A model generated the notes under the pieces. That model was given only the letters and a program-made list of their open reading frames with translations, made no database searches and was not told where the DNA came from. Positions 40,091 through 49,847 of a stretch of 64,000 nt of DNA are shown piece after piece; within the stretch, counting starts at the first letter, position 1, and every line of letters starts with the position of its first letter. Location: NCBI RefSeq assembly GCF_021044825.1, contig NZ_JAJNOC010000002.1, positions 248,001 to 312,000 of the forward strand. Direction: 5' to 3'. Source of the stretch: Massilia phyllostachyos. Its GTDB lineage: Bacteria > Pseudomonadota > Gammaproteobacteria > Burkholderiales > Burkholderiaceae_D. The translations under genes and the position numbers were made by a program.

Positions 40091-41152
40091 TCAATACTCC
40101 AGCGGCAGGGCGACGCGCTTGCCGTCGCGCGCGGAGCGGTAGGCCGCCACCAGCACTTCCAGCGACTTCAGGCCCTCGCGCCCGTCGGTCTCGGGTTCGG
40201 CTTCGCCGCGCAGCACCTTGATCACGTTGTCGTAGTAGAGCGGATGGCCGAAGCCGTAGACCGAGGTGGTCTGGTAGCTGGCTTCCTTGACCCGCTCGTC
40301 GTCCGGATCCGGGCTGGCGAATTCCCATTGCTGGACTTCGTTGACGGCCACGCCGCCGATGCGCACCGTGCCATGCTCGCCGAGGATGGTGATCGACCCT
40401 TCCAGGTTGCGCGGATAGGTCAGCATGGTGACGTTCATGGAGCCGAGCGCCCCGTTGCGCCAGCGCAGGCTGATCACGCCGGTGTCCTCGACCTCGATGT
40501 CGCGCGCCAGGGTGGCGGTGTAGGCCTGCAGGCTCTCCACCGGGCCGACGATCCAGTCGATCAGGTCGACGTAGTGGCTGGCCTGGTTCATGAAGGCGCC
40601 GCCGTCGAATTCCCAGGTGCCGCGCCACCTGGCGCTGTTGTAGTACTCGTCGGGCCGGGTCCAGAACACGTTCAGGTTGACCATATAGATGCGGCCGAAG
40701 CGCTTCTTCTCGACCGCGCTCTTGAGCAGCTGCAGGGTGGCGTTGCGGCGGTTCTGCTTGACCACGAACAGGCGCACCCCGGCCTCGTCGGCCGCCGTCA
40801 CCATCGCCTTGCCGTCTTCCCAGCGCGTGGCCATCGGCTTTTCGGTGAGGACGTGGCGTCCGGCGCGCGCCACCTGGATCGCCTGCTGCGGATGCAGGCC
40901 GGAGGGCGTGGCCAGCACGAAGGCGTCGGCTTCGCACTCGCGCAGCATGCGGTCGAGATTGTTCCAGGCGCGTGCACCGGTGCTGCCGGCCGCTTCTTCG
41001 AGGGCGCGCGGGTCGATGTCGCACACGCCGACCAGCTCGCAGCGGTCGTGGTGCTCGCGGATCGCATTCATGTGGTTCTTCGCAATACGGCCGCAGCCGA
41101 CCAGGGCGAAGCGGATCTTGCGGTCGAGGATGGCAGGGGGGTAGGAACGCAT
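40091..41152 (-). CDS. wbpB: UDP-N-acetyl-2-amino-2-deoxyglucuronate 3-dehydrogenase, WbpB-type
   Basis: A 353-residue Gfo/Idh/MocA oxidoreductase that oxidises C3 of UDP-GlcNAcA. The Rossmann motif FALVGCGRIAKNHMNAI begins near residue 16, followed by the EKPMATRWEDG loop (Lys of the EKP motif), and a catalytic-region DGGAFMNQASHYVDLIDWI with the conserved His. VVKQNRRNATLQLLKSAV is characteristic of WlbA/WbpB. The start at 41152 is favoured by GGAG six bases upstream; the frame also allows an ATG at 41188. Next gene wbpD is 3 bp downstream. Confidence 0.9.
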   Translation of the reverse strand: MRSYPPAILDRKIRFALVGCGRIAKNHMNAIREHHDRCELVGVCDIDPRALEEAAGSTGARAWNNLDRMLRECEADAFVLATPSGLHPQQAIQVARAGRHVLTEKPMATRWEDGKAMVTAADEAGVRLFVVKQNRRNATLQLLKSAVEKKRFGRIYMVNLNVFWTRPDEYYNSARWRGTWEFDGGAFMNQASHYVDLIDWIVGPVESLQAYTATLARDIEVEDTGVISLRWRNGALGSMNVTMLTYPRNLEGSITILGEHGTVRIGGVAVNEVQQWEFASPDPDDERVKEASYQTTSVYGFGHPLYYDNVIKVLRGEAEPETDGREGLKSLEVLVAAYRSARDGKRVALPLEY

Positions 41153-41217
41153 CGTGTTCTCCGGGCTGGCGGATTCGCTGTTCGTCATTCGTTATTCGTC
41201 GTGTTGTTTGTGCTGGT

Positions 41218-42546
41218 TCAGGCCTTGACGACGTTCGGCAGGCGTTCGGTATACACGCCCCGGGTGTCGACGATCAGGTTGGCGTACTGCCGCACCAGTT
41301 CGTAGTCGAAGGCGCTGTGCGCGGTCGCCACCAGCACCACGTCGTAGGAGGCGATGGCGTTCGGCGTCAGCGCCACGCTGGAGAGCTCGAAGCGGTGCTC
41401 GCGCATGCGCGGGAAGGACGGCACGTGCGGATCCGAGTAGTCGACGCTGGCGCCCTTGCGGCGCAGGATCTCCATCAGCGCCACCGAGGGCGATTCGCGC
41501 ATGTCCTCGACGTCCTTCTTGTAGGCGATGCCCAGCACCAGCACCCGGCTGCCCATGATCGAACGCCCGCGCTCGTTGAGCGCATCGGCCACCTTGCCGA
41601 TCACCCACTGCGGCATGTCGCTGTTGATCTCGCCGGCCAGTTCGATGAAGCGGGTGTGCAGGCCGTATTCGCGCGCCTTCCAGGTGAGGTAGAAGGGGTC
41701 GATCGGGATGCAGTGGCCGCCCAGGCCGGGGCCGGGGTAGTAGGGCGTGAAGCCGAAGGGCTTGGTCGCCGCCGCGCGGATCACCTCGTGGATGTCGATG
41801 TCCATGCGGTCGGCGATGATCTTCATTTCGTTGACCAGGCCGATGTTGACGGCGCGGTGGATATTTTCCAGCAGCTTGGTCAGTTCCGCGGCGCGGGTCG
41901 AGCTGACCGGCACCACCCGTTCGACGCCGGCGCGGTACAGTGTCAGGCCGGCTTCCAGGCAGGCCGGGGTCGAGCCGCCCACCACCTTGGGGATGGTGCG
42001 GGTCGCGAAGTGCGGGTTGCCCGGGTCTTCGCGCTCGGGCGAAAACACCAGGAACAGGTCGCGCCCGACGGAAAAGCCGCGCGACTCCAGGCGCGGGCGC
42101 AGCTCTTCCTCGGTGGTGCCGGGATAGGTGGTGCTCTCGAGCGAGACCACCTGGCCTTCGCGCACACAGGGCAGCAGGGCGCCCACCGTCCCGAGGACAT
42201 AGGACAGGTCGGGTTCGCGGTAGGCGTTCAGCGGCGTCGGCACGCAGATGATGAGGGCGTCGGCTTCGCCGGCGCGGGTGAAGTCGGCGGTCGCCTCGAA
42301 GCCGCGTTCGCGCGCCTGGCCGACGGCGCCGGCGTCGATGTGGCGGATATAGCTTTCCCCGCGGTTCAGGCGGTCGACCTTGTCCAGGTCGATGTCGATG
42401 CCGAGCACCTTGTAGCCTTGGGCCGCGTAGCAGAGCGTCAGCGGCAGCCCGACGTAGCCGAGGCCGACAATGCCGATGACGGCGCTGCGGTCCTGCAGCT
42501 TGTCGAGCAGCTGCTCCAGGTGAGGGGAAGTGTTCTCGTCGCGCAT
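41218..42546 (-). CDS. wbpA: UDP-N-acetylglucosamine 6-dehydrogenase, WbpA-type
   Basis: A 442-residue nucleotide-sugar dehydrogenase that oxidises UDP-GlcNAc to UDP-GlcNAcA, the first step of the ManNAc3NAcA pathway. Seen: [20 protein letters not shown] (NAD site), [44 protein letters not shown], the central [20 protein letters not shown] with the usual catalytic Cys in GGHCIP, and [20 protein letters not shown]. The CIP form and the length are those of the WbpA/WbpO group rather than UDP-glucose dehydrogenase. GAGGAAACAC precedes the ATG. Confidence 0.92.
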   Translation of the reverse strand: MRDENTSPHLEQLLDKLQDRSAVIGIVGLGYVGLPLTLCYAAQGYKVLGIDIDLDKVDRLNRGESYIRHIDAGAVGQARERGFEATADFTRAGEADALIICVPTPLNAYREPDLSYVLGTVGALLPCVREGQVVSLESTTYPGTTEEELRPRLESRGFSVGRDLFLVFSPEREDPGNPHFATRTIPKVVGGSTPACLEAGLTLYRAGVERVVPVSSTRAAELTKLLENIHRAVNIGLVNEMKIIADRMDIDIHEVIRAAATKPFGFTPYYPGPGLGGHCIPIDPFYLTWKAREYGLHTRFIELAGEINSDMPQWVIGKVADALNERGRSIMGSRVLVLGIAYKKDVEDMRESPSVALMEILRRKGASVDYSDPHVPSFPRMREHRFELSSVALTPNAIASYDVVLVATAHSAFDYELVRQYANLIVDTRGVYTERLPNVVKA

Positions 42547-42592
42547 GTGTTTCCTCGTCGGTGGGTGCGGTGATGCGGTTGACTGGGCAGGG

Positions 42593-44557
42593 CTAGATTC
42601 GGAAGGGTACGAAGCGCTTGATCAGGCTCGGACGCGGGGCGTCGGCCACCAGCGGCGGCGTGCTCGCCGGCGCGGTCGGCACGTATTCGGCGACGATGGC
42701 CTTGACCATCGATTCGATCGTGCCGCGCTCGTGGGTCTCGCAGGCCATCATCAGGCAGGTGATGCAGGTTTCCAGCACGCTCGGGCGCAGGGCGCTTTCC
42801 TTCATGCGCATGATGCGCGGGTGTTCGCTGGGGAAGACGGTGCCGTCGGTGAGCAGTTCCTCGTGCAGCTTCTCGCCCGGGAACAGGCCGACGAACTGGA
42901 TCTCGATGTCGCCGCGCGGGTTCTGCGGGGTGCGCTCGGTGAGCCCGGACATGGCGATCATGGTGCGCGCCAGTTCGACGATCTTGACCGGCTCGCCCAT
43001 GTCGAGCACGAACACGTCGCCGCCCTTGGCCATGGCGCCGGCCTGGATGACCAGCTGGGCCGCCTCGGGAATCAGCATGAAGTAGCGCGACACGTCCGGG
43101 TGGGTGATGGTGAGCGGGCCGCCGCGCGCGATCTGGCGCTGGAACAGCGGGATCACCGAGCCGGACGACCCGAGCACGTTGCCGAAGCGGACCATGCAGA
43201 AGGTCGTGTGGGCGCCGTGGCGCACCGCCGCGGCCTGGAAGATCAGTTCCGCGATGCGCTTGCTGGCGCCCATGATGTTGGTCGGGCGCACCGCCTTGTC
43301 GCTCGAGATCAGGACGCAGGTCTCGACCTTGTGGCGGGCCGCGGCGCTGGCCACGACCTGGGCGCCGACCACGTTGTTGCGCAGGCCCTCGACGATATTC
43401 GCTTCCACCAGCGGCACGTGCTTGTAGGCGGCGGCGTGGTAGATGGTGACGACCTTGCCGTCGCGCAGGATGCGTTCGACCAGGTCGTTGTTGCACACCG
43501 AGCCCAGGTGGGCGTGGATGGGCAGGGCGGGAAAGCGCGTGCTCAGCTCCTGGCGCACCGTGTACAGCGCGTATTCGGAGTGGTCGAGCAGGTGCAGTTC
43601 GCTCGGGGTGAGGGTGACGATCTGGCGGCACAGCTCGCCGCCGATGGAGCCGCCGGCGCCCGTCACCAGCACGCTTTTGCCGCGCACGCAGCGGGCGAAC
43701 AGGTCGAGCCGCGGCGGCACCGGCGGGCGCCCCAGCAGGTCTTCGAATTTCAGTTCGCGGATCGAACCGCGCGCCGGCGGCCGGTCGTCGGCCAGGTCGA
43801 CCAGGCGGCTCAGGATCTTCACGGGCACGCCGGCCTGGCCGAGGCGCTGCATGATGTCGCGCAGGCGTTCCGGCGGGGCCGAGGGCAGGGCGATCACGAT
43901 GGTGCGGACGCCTTGGCTGGCCACCAGTTCGGCCAGGCGCGCGGTATTGAACACGCGCAGTCCGGCGATGGTGCGGTCGTTCAGGGTGCGCTTGTCGTCG
44001 AAGATGCAGACCGGCCGGTACTCGTCGCTGTGGCGCATGGCCTGCACCAGCCGTGCCCCGGCCTCGCCGGCGCCGTAGACCGCGACCGCATCGGAAATGC
44101 CGGTGCGCTGGCCGCCGTGGCCGCGCAGGAGATTGCGCAAGCCGATACGCGAAATAACCACGTAGGAAAATACCACGAACCAGTAAATCGCCAATGCGCT
44201 GCGCGGAAAGCGCGGCTCATTCATGATGATCAAGACGACATAGACGCACAATATGGCGAATGCCAGTGCGGCGCCGGTGAAACTCAATAAGCGCTGGTCG
44301 ATAAAGCGGATCACGGCGCGATACAGGTCGGACATCGAAAAGGCCGCGATCGTGACCACCGCAACCAATACATAGGATGCCGGCCCGTAATTCATTGCGA
44401 GTTGTAAATCGCCCCCGCGCAATATCATGGCGATTAAAAAACAGACCGGCAGGGCGAGCAGGTCCGCCACGACCATCAAGGCGATTTTGCTGGTACGGTT
44501 CATCGATACCATTCGTGCGCGAAGCTGGCTGATAAGATCGGGGCTGAATGTCGACAT
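42593..44557 (-). CDS. wbpM: Membrane-bound UDP-GlcNAc 4,6-dehydratase, WbpM/PglF-type
   Basis: A 654-residue protein with four hydrophobic helices in the first ~150 residues, a first nucleotide-binding-like domain ([17 protein letters not shown]), and a C-terminal short-chain dehydrogenase domain starting at [20 protein letters not shown]. Catalytic-region motifs are [14 protein letters not shown] and [17 protein letters not shown]. Enzymes of this type make UDP-2-acetamido-2,6-dideoxy-hexos-4-ulose, precursor of QuiNAc, bacillosamine and FucNAc. First gene of the leftward EPS operon; the upstream ~300 bp is AT-rich with AATTGGCT repeats. The ribosome site is weak. Confidence 0.9.
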   Translation of the reverse strand: MSTFSPDLISQLRARMVSMNRTSKIALMVVADLLALPVCFLIAMILRGGDLQLAMNYGPASYVLVAVVTIAAFSMSDLYRAVIRFIDQRLLSFTGAALAFAILCVYVVLIIMNEPRFPRSALAIYWFVVFSYVVISRIGLRNLLRGHGGQRTGISDAVAVYGAGEAGARLVQAMRHSDEYRPVCIFDDKRTLNDRTIAGLRVFNTARLAELVASQGVRTIVIALPSAPPERLRDIMQRLGQAGVPVKILSRLVDLADDRPPARGSIRELKFEDLLGRPPVPPRLDLFARCVRGKSVLVTGAGGSIGGELCRQIVTLTPSELHLLDHSEYALYTVRQELSTRFPALPIHAHLGSVCNNDLVERILRDGKVVTIYHAAAYKHVPLVEANIVEGLRNNVVGAQVVASAAARHKVETCVLISSDKAVRPTNIMGASKRIAELIFQAAAVRHGAHTTFCMVRFGNVLGSSGSVIPLFQRQIARGGPLTITHPDVSRYFMLIPEAAQLVIQAGAMAKGGDVFVLDMGEPVKIVELARTMIAMSGLTERTPQNPRGDIEIQFVGLFPGEKLHEELLTDGTVFPSEHPRIMRMKESALRPSVLETCITCLMMACETHERGTIESMVKAIVAEYVPTAPASTPPLVADAPRPSLIKRFVPFRI

Positions 44558-45082
44558 GGCGATCCGCTGCTGGTTGAAGATGGAATGGCGTGGAGCTCGA
44601 CTGATGTGCGTAAATTGGCTGGTATTAAATTGGATGCTGAGAATCGGCTCGCCGGAATTGGCTAATAAATGGCTTGGAATTCAATGCTTCCGAATAAGCT
44701 CATCTTGAATTGGCAAGTTTTGTAAATTTATTATCGTGCGACCACAACGTGGGGTGTTTGACCTGACTCAACGGCGGAAAGTGAATTAAGTCGAAAGTAC
44801 TAAAATTTTAAAAAGGAAATGGCGCTAGGAAATAAATAAATCCATTAATTTCCATTAATTATTTTATTGATGAGTATTGCCCTGTGTAGTCGTGGGCAAT
44901 CGCGGAGATAGCGTCCGGCGGGGGAGGGATGCGGGCGACGAGCGCTGGCTATCGGCGGGAGGGAGAAAGGCGGAACGACGCGCCGTTGCGGCGCTGCAGG
45001 CGGCGCGCCAGAGGTGGCAGGCGCGCCGCTGCGGAAGAAGTGGAGGGCGAGGCGGCCGCGCGGTCGCGCGCCCGCTGGAGAA
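44558..45082. other. AT-rich promoter region of the leftward EPS operon
   Basis: About 525 bp without a gene. Bases 44600-44880 are strikingly AT-rich. AATTGGCT or close variants occur at 44613-44620, 44656-44663 and 44708-44715 (AATTGGCA), with AATTGG also at 44628-44633. The operon promoter on the minus strand should be here; a candidate is TTGTGG with TACAAA 17 bp later around 44725-44753, but it is weak. Confidence 0.5.
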
Positions 45083-46042
45083 TCACACGCCGGCCGGACG
45101 GCCGGGACGCGGTTGCGGCGCCATCGGCGGCACCGTGATCTGGTCGTTCAGGCGCAGGAACTTGAAGCCGGCCAGCACCTGGCCGTTCTTGCCCTCGCGC
45201 GCATTCTTTGCCTCGCGCTCGGCAGCGCGGGCGATGAAGGAGTCGAAGGTCTCCTCGCGCACCTGCGGCGCCTGTGAATGCAGCAGGTGGCGCTCGCCGT
45301 TCGGCCCCAGCACCACCAGGCCCACGTGCGACGCCCAGTACTCGCCGTCGCGGGTCGAGATCACGTTGACGAAGTCGCCCTCGCGCAGCTGCGCCGCGAT
45401 CGCCGCTACCTGTTGTTTCGGCACATACGTCTGGCGGCTGCTCTCGACCGGGAACTCGGCCACCGTGTGGTGGCGGGTGCGCAGGAATTTCGCGCGGTCC
45501 ACCGTCATCGGATACGAAGGGCCGCCGGCGCCGGCCAGTTCCGCGCTGACGTCAGTGACCAGCCAGCGGTTGGCCACGTTCCAGTCCATCTCGGTGTAGT
45601 GGTTGCGCGTGGCCACGCCGATCACGCCGTCGCGGTAGCGGATCCGCTGCAGCATCCAGAAGAACTCTTCCCACGACTGCGACAAGGCCATCGCATAGGT
45701 GTGCTCGGCGAACACCACGCAGTCGCTTTCCTTCAGGCTGAACAGCGGCAGCTCGTCGTGGATCTCGTAGGGGAACTCGCCCAGCAGGTGCAGGGAATAG
45801 GGCTGGCCCAGGTTCTTGCGGCCGATCGCGGCGATGCGCTTGCGCAGATCCGGTTCCGACGCCTGCATGTGGGCGATGTAGCGGCCCGCCTCGCGCGGAC
45901 TCATCTGGTAGAGCTGCTTGTGCAGCACTTCGCTCATGGGCGCATCGGCAGGTGGCGCGGGTGGCGCGGTGGGCGCGGTGGGTGGAGCGGAGGCGCAGCC
46001 GGCGAGGGCGGCGCCGGCGAGCAGGAGGGAAGCGAAGCGCAT
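45083..46042 (-). CDS. DUF1460 lipoprotein (putative cell-wall amidase-like)
   Basis: A 319-residue precursor with a lipoprotein signal ending in LAGC (Cys17) and then a Pro/Ala-rich linker. The body matches the DUF1460 (N-acetylmuramoyl-L-alanine amidase-like, NlpC/P60-type) fold: SLKESDCVVFAEHTYAM with the probable catalytic Cys, NHYTEMDWNVANRW, and EYWASHVGLV with the probable catalytic His. It would act on peptidoglycan or a similar amide in the periplasm. The ATG at 46042 gives a signal at the very N-terminus; a longer frame to 46135 would bury it. Divergent from the TonB-dependent receptor. Confidence 0.82.
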   Translation of the reverse strand: MRFASLLLAGAALAGCASAPPTAPTAPPAPPADAPMSEVLHKQLYQMSPREAGRYIAHMQASEPDLRKRIAAIGRKNLGQPYSLHLLGEFPYEIHDELPLFSLKESDCVVFAEHTYAMALSQSWEEFFWMLQRIRYRDGVIGVATRNHYTEMDWNVANRWLVTDVSAELAGAGGPSYPMTVDRAKFLRTRHHTVAEFPVESSRQTYVPKQQVAAIAAQLREGDFVNVISTRDGEYWASHVGLVVLGPNGERHLLHSQAPQVREETFDSFIARAAEREAKNAREGKNGQVLAGFKFLRLNDQITVPPMAPQPRPGRPAGV

Positions 46043-46152
46043 GGTCGTCTCTAGGTAGTGTTGTGATATCGCCACGCTAATCTTGCGCGTGGCGCATGAA
46101 TAATGAAATTTTATAGCGATTCCATAACCAAACATGCCATGAAATCGGGGAG

Positions 46153-46182
46153 TTGCATATGGACATTCCTCTTAGTTATATA
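46153..46182 (+). promoter_or_regulatory. Candidate sigma-70 promoter of the TonB-dependent receptor
   Basis: TTGCAT (46153-46158) and TATATA (46177-46182) with an 18-bp spacer, about 110 bp before the ATG, in the divergent spacer with the DUF1460 gene. The start codon itself has AGGAGAGA upstream. Confidence 0.4.
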
Positions 46183-46292
46183 GCAGCCCAAACAAGTGAT
46201 TATTCAGCAAGGCCGCAGTTCATCAATATTCCGATCATGGCGGCGAAGGCGCCGGCCTCGTACACAATAGCGATAAATCAGGAGAGACCAAT

Positions 46293-49200
46293 ATGTTCAA
46301 GCAGAAGCCGCTCGCAGCAGCGGTGTCGATGGCGGTAATGAGCCTCGCAACCCTTCCCGCCGTGGCGCAGAACCAGAACACCAACCCGCCGGATACGGCA
46401 GTGCCGGTGCAGCAGGTCCAGGTGACCGGCATCCGCGGGTCGCTCCAGCGTTCGCTGTCGGTGAAGAAGGACGCCACCGCCAACGTCGAGGTGATCAGCG
46501 CCGAAGACGTCGGCAAGATGCCGGACAAGAACCTGGCCGACTCCCTGCAGCGCCTCGCCGGCGTGGCCGTGCGTACCGACTACGACGAGGCCGAGAAGGT
46601 CTCGATGCGCGGCACCAACCCCGACATGGCCCTGATCATCTTCAACGGCCACACCGTCAGCGGCGGCGACTGGTACGTCGCCGACCAGGGCTCGAGCTCG
46701 CGCTCGACCAGCCTGTCGCTGATGCCGTCGCACGTGCTGCAGCAGGCAGTGGTCTACAAGACTTCGCAGGCCAACATCGTCGACGGCGGCCTGGCCGGCA
46801 CCGTCAACGTCACCACCCGCCGTCCGCTGTCGGCCAAGGAAAAGGTTTCGGGCGTGATCAGCGTCGGCGCCGCCTACGCCGACCTGCCGGGCCGCTGGGG
46901 TCCGGACATGAACGGCTCGGTCACCTGGAAGAACGACGCCGGCACCTTCGGCGTGCTGGCCTCGCTGTTCAAGGAAAAGCGCTTCGTGCGGCGCGACTCG
47001 GTGTCGCGCTTCGCCTACGGCACCAACAGCGGCTGGGACGTGATCAACACCTCGACCATGCTGGGCATCACCGACGCTTCGCTGGCCGGCACCGGCTACA
47101 AGGCGGCGGACCTGAACGGCGTGCGCCTGCCGGGTTCGATGAGCTCGGAATTCGTGGAATCGGTGCGTGACCGCCAGGGCGGCATGCTGTCGCTGCAGTT
47201 CAAGCCGAACCGCGACCTGGACGTGGTCCTGACGGGCTTCCACTCCGAGATGGGCGCCGACAATCACGGCCGCCTGACCTCGAGCGCGATCTACTCGATG
47301 CTGCTCGGTAAGAACCAGCCGCTGGGCTCGACCGTCGCCACCGCCGCCAATACCAATTCCAACGGCCAGCGCGTCTACGCCCAGATCCGCAACCCGGTGA
47401 TCGTCAACGAGAAGACCGTCTACGGCCACGACCTGAAGGTGCTGAAGGCCGCCGACATCGTGTTCCCGGACGGGACCACCCCGCAATACGTCGGCAACTC
47501 GGAAGGCTTCTTCCGCGACGGCGCCGAAGCCACCTCGGCCTTCCTCGACCTCGACGCCAAGTACCGCGTCAACGACGACCTGACCGTCAAGACCCTGCTG
47601 TCGACCACCCGCGGCGTCGGCTCCACCAAGCTCGACCAGGGCCTGACCCTGGCGCGCTACGGCACCGGCATCTCCTACGCCCTGGGCGGCCTGCACGACG
47701 CGCCCTACGTGAAATACCATAACGCCGGCAGCAACCGGCCCGGCCTGAACGCCGACGGCAGCGGCTACACCATCGTCGACCGCGCCGCGTCCGGCGTGCG
47801 CACCGTCGACCGCGAGTGGAGCGGCCAGTTCGACGCCGAATACCGCCTCGACCGCGGCCTGTTCAAGTCGCTCGAGAGCGGCGTGCGCTTCGCCGACCAC
47901 GAGCGCACCAGCGGCCGCCGCGGCCCGGCCTTCCGCAACGGCATCTCGGTCGACGCCACCACCGGCAAGGTGACCTCGAATACCCCGACCCCGACCACCG
48001 GCTGGGCGCCCTATCCAGGCGACTTCGGCGACGGCCTGGGCGGCGGCTGGTGGGACAACAGCGGCTTCACCTATACCCGCGACGCGACCAAGGAATACAT
48101 CGCCGCCAATACCAAGGTCACGTCTCCGGAATGGGAACGCCGCGTGAACACCGAGATCGACATGAAGGAGCGCCAGGCCGCGGCCTACCTGATGGCGAAC
48201 CTGGAAGGCGATCGCTGGGGCGGCAACTTCGGCCTGCGCTACAGCCGCACCAAGACCGAGGCCAACATCGCGACCCCGACCCCGGCCGGCGCCTGCCAGC
48301 GCACCGAACCGGGCAAGCCTGCCGTCCCATGCCCGGCCTATCCGGGCGCGATCACCACCGCCGGCAATGGCGCCGCCTACTTCGACAACACGGTGTTCAA
48401 CCCGAACGGCACCGTCGTGTACTACCTGAAGCCGGTCAGCCGCACCTACGAGAAGTGGCTGCCGAGCATGAACCTGCGCTATGAACTGGACAAGGAGCAG
48501 ATCCTGCGCTTCGGCGCCAGCCGCACCATCGGCCGCCAGAACTACAACATCCTGGGCAGCGGCTTCGGCACCCCGACCTGCGACGCCAACGGCTGCCGCG
48601 TGACCGGCCCGAATCCGGACATGCGCCCGCTGATCTCGGATAACCTGGACCTGTCCTACGCCTGGTACTTCGGTGCGCGTTCGGTGGTGGCGGTCAGCGC
48701 CTTCCACTCGAAGATCGATGGCTACGTGAAGACCGGCGCCACCGGCACTTCCACCGTCGACCTGGTCGACCCGCGCGACCTGACCGTCAAGACCTTCGCC
48801 ATCAACACCGCCTCGCAGCAGGGCGCGAAGATCAGCGGCCTGGAACTGCAGTACGAGCAGCCGATCGGGAACACCGGCTTCGGCTTCACCTCGAACGTCA
48901 GCCGCGCCAAGACCAAGGTCGACGACGGCCGTCCGATGGTGGGCGCGTCCGAGTGGGCCGGCAACCTGGGCCTGTACTTCGAGAACGACAAGCTGTCGAC
49001 CCGCCTGGTCGCCAACTACCGCGGCGAGTACGTGAACAGCACCACCGCGCCGTCGCCGACCGCGAACAGCCAGGGCCAGTCGGTGATCAACGGCGTGGCG
49101 ATGCCGACCGCGCCGACCTATGCCGATGCGGTGACCACGCTCGCGTTCTCGCTGAACTACTACGTCACGAAGAACATCGAGCTGGCCTTCAGCGCCAACA

Positions 49201-49307
49201 ACCTGACCAACGCCAAGCGCGCCCAGTATCGCTACAGCGAGGAAGAGCAGCAGAAGCTGGACGTCAGCGGCCGCCAGTACTACCTGAACCTGCGCTACAA
49301 GTTCTGA
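46293..49307 (+). CDS. TonB-dependent outer-membrane receptor, oligosaccharide-type group
   Basis: A 1004-residue protein with a signal peptide (residues 1-25, ending AVAQ), a TonB-box-like VQQVQVTGIRGSLQRSL, a plug domain (VEVISAEDVGKMPDKNLADS, then LAGVAVRTD and MRGTNPDMALIIFNGHTV) and a long beta-barrel ending in an aromatic residue (YYLNLRYKF). The GSLQRSLSVKK...DVGKMPDKNLADSLQR pattern belongs to the TIGR01782-like group of receptors often linked to carbohydrate uptake in proteobacteria. Substrate cannot be read. Next to it lie no degradative enzymes, so a link to EPS or glycan scavenging is only possible. A clear terminator follows. Confidence 0.93.
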   Translation: MFKQKPLAAAVSMAVMSLATLPAVAQNQNTNPPDTAVPVQQVQVTGIRGSLQRSLSVKKDATANVEVISAEDVGKMPDKNLADSLQRLAGVAVRTDYDEAEKVSMRGTNPDMALIIFNGHTVSGGDWYVADQGSSSRSTSLSLMPSHVLQQAVVYKTSQANIVDGGLAGTVNVTTRRPLSAKEKVSGVISVGAAYADLPGRWGPDMNGSVTWKNDAGTFGVLASLFKEKRFVRRDSVSRFAYGTNSGWDVINTSTMLGITDASLAGTGYKAADLNGVRLPGSMSSEFVESVRDRQGGMLSLQFKPNRDLDVVLTGFHSEMGADNHGRLTSSAIYSMLLGKNQPLGSTVATAANTNSNGQRVYAQIRNPVIVNEKTVYGHDLKVLKAADIVFPDGTTPQYVGNSEGFFRDGAEATSAFLDLDAKYRVNDDLTVKTLLSTTRGVGSTKLDQGLTLARYGTGISYALGGLHDAPYVKYHNAGSNRPGLNADGSGYTIVDRAASGVRTVDREWSGQFDAEYRLDRGLFKSLESGVRFADHERTSGRRGPAFRNGISVDATTGKVTSNTPTPTTGWAPYPGDFGDGLGGGWWDNSGFTYTRDATKEYIAANTKVTSPEWERRVNTEIDMKERQAAAYLMANLEGDRWGGNFGLRYSRTKTEANIATPTPAGACQRTEPGKPAVPCPAYPGAITTAGNGAAYFDNTVFNPNGTVVYYLKPVSRTYEKWLPSMNLRYELDKEQILRFGASRTIGRQNYNILGSGFGTPTCDANGCRVTGPNPDMRPLISDNLDLSYAWYFGARSVVAVSAFHSKIDGYVKTGATGTSTVDLVDPRDLTVKTFAINTASQQGAKISGLELQYEQPIGNTGFGFTSNVSRAKTKVDDGRPMVGASEWAGNLGLYFENDKLSTRLVANYRGEYVNSTTAPSPTANSQGQSVINGVAMPTAPTYADAVTTLAFSLNYYVTKNIELAFSANNLTNAKRAQYRYSEEEQQKLDVSGRQYYLNLRYKF

Positions 49308-49324
49308 TCGTGGCGTAAGGACGG

Positions 49325-49351
49325 AAAGGGAGCTTCGGCTCCCTTTTTTTT
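49325..49351 (+). terminator. Rho-independent terminator of the TonB-dependent receptor
   Basis: AAAGGGAGC (49325-49333), a TTCG tetraloop and GCTCCCTTT (49338-49346) running into a tract of T. Confidence 0.93.
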
Positions 49352-49624
49352 CGGGGCTTCTTCGCATATCGGCAGCGTCTTCCATTCTCACCCTCGGCCA
49401 TGTAGGAGGCGGCCTATCGAAATGTGTGCGGCAGCGAACGGTCGTGCGCCCGGGTCATCGGTAAGATGGACCTGTGTGAGTGAGGCGCGGCATCGCAAGC
49501 GATGCAGGATGCGCCGACAGCTCGACAGGTTAGCCGGTCGCCTCGAGGACCGGCACCAGATCCGGGCCGGCGTTCGATCTTCCGGGATGAACGACGGCCC
49601 CACAACGGGGAGCGGAGGTTGCCA

Positions 49625-49786
49625 ATGTCCGAGATCAAGCATCCACCCAAGCACGTGGTCCGTGCATACCTCGAGCGCCGCTCGCGGGACACGGCGCCGC
49701 CGCCGACGCCGGAAGAGATCCGGCGCCAACTCGGCTGGGGCATGCTGATGCCTTCCGAGCTCAAGATGGGCGCCAACCGTTCCTGA
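49625..49786 (+). CDS. Small unrecognised protein, 53 residues
   Basis: ATG at 49625 with GGAGG (in GCGGAGG) seven bases upstream. The product is hydrophilic, with SEIKHPPKHVVRAYLERRSR followed by a proline run, PTPEEIRRQLGWGML, a helix-like segment. No family recognised. GC-ending codons as in real genes of the window and a strong ribosome site support translation. It is followed 61 bp later by another tiny basic protein gene on the same strand, and both precede a terminator. Confidence 0.6.
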   Translation: MSEIKHPPKHVVRAYLERRSRDTAPPPTPEEIRRQLGWGMLMPSELKMGANRS

Positions 49787-49847
49787 TTCCTGCCGCGCAC
49801 GGAGGCATCGCTCCCGCTGCGCGGCGTCCCATCCAAGGAGACACACC

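Noticed and set aside
44725-44753. Sigma-54 promoter for the leftward EPS operon or in the neighbouring TTGGCAAGTTTTGTAAA
   Set aside because: The GG to GC spacing required for -24/-12 elements is not met.
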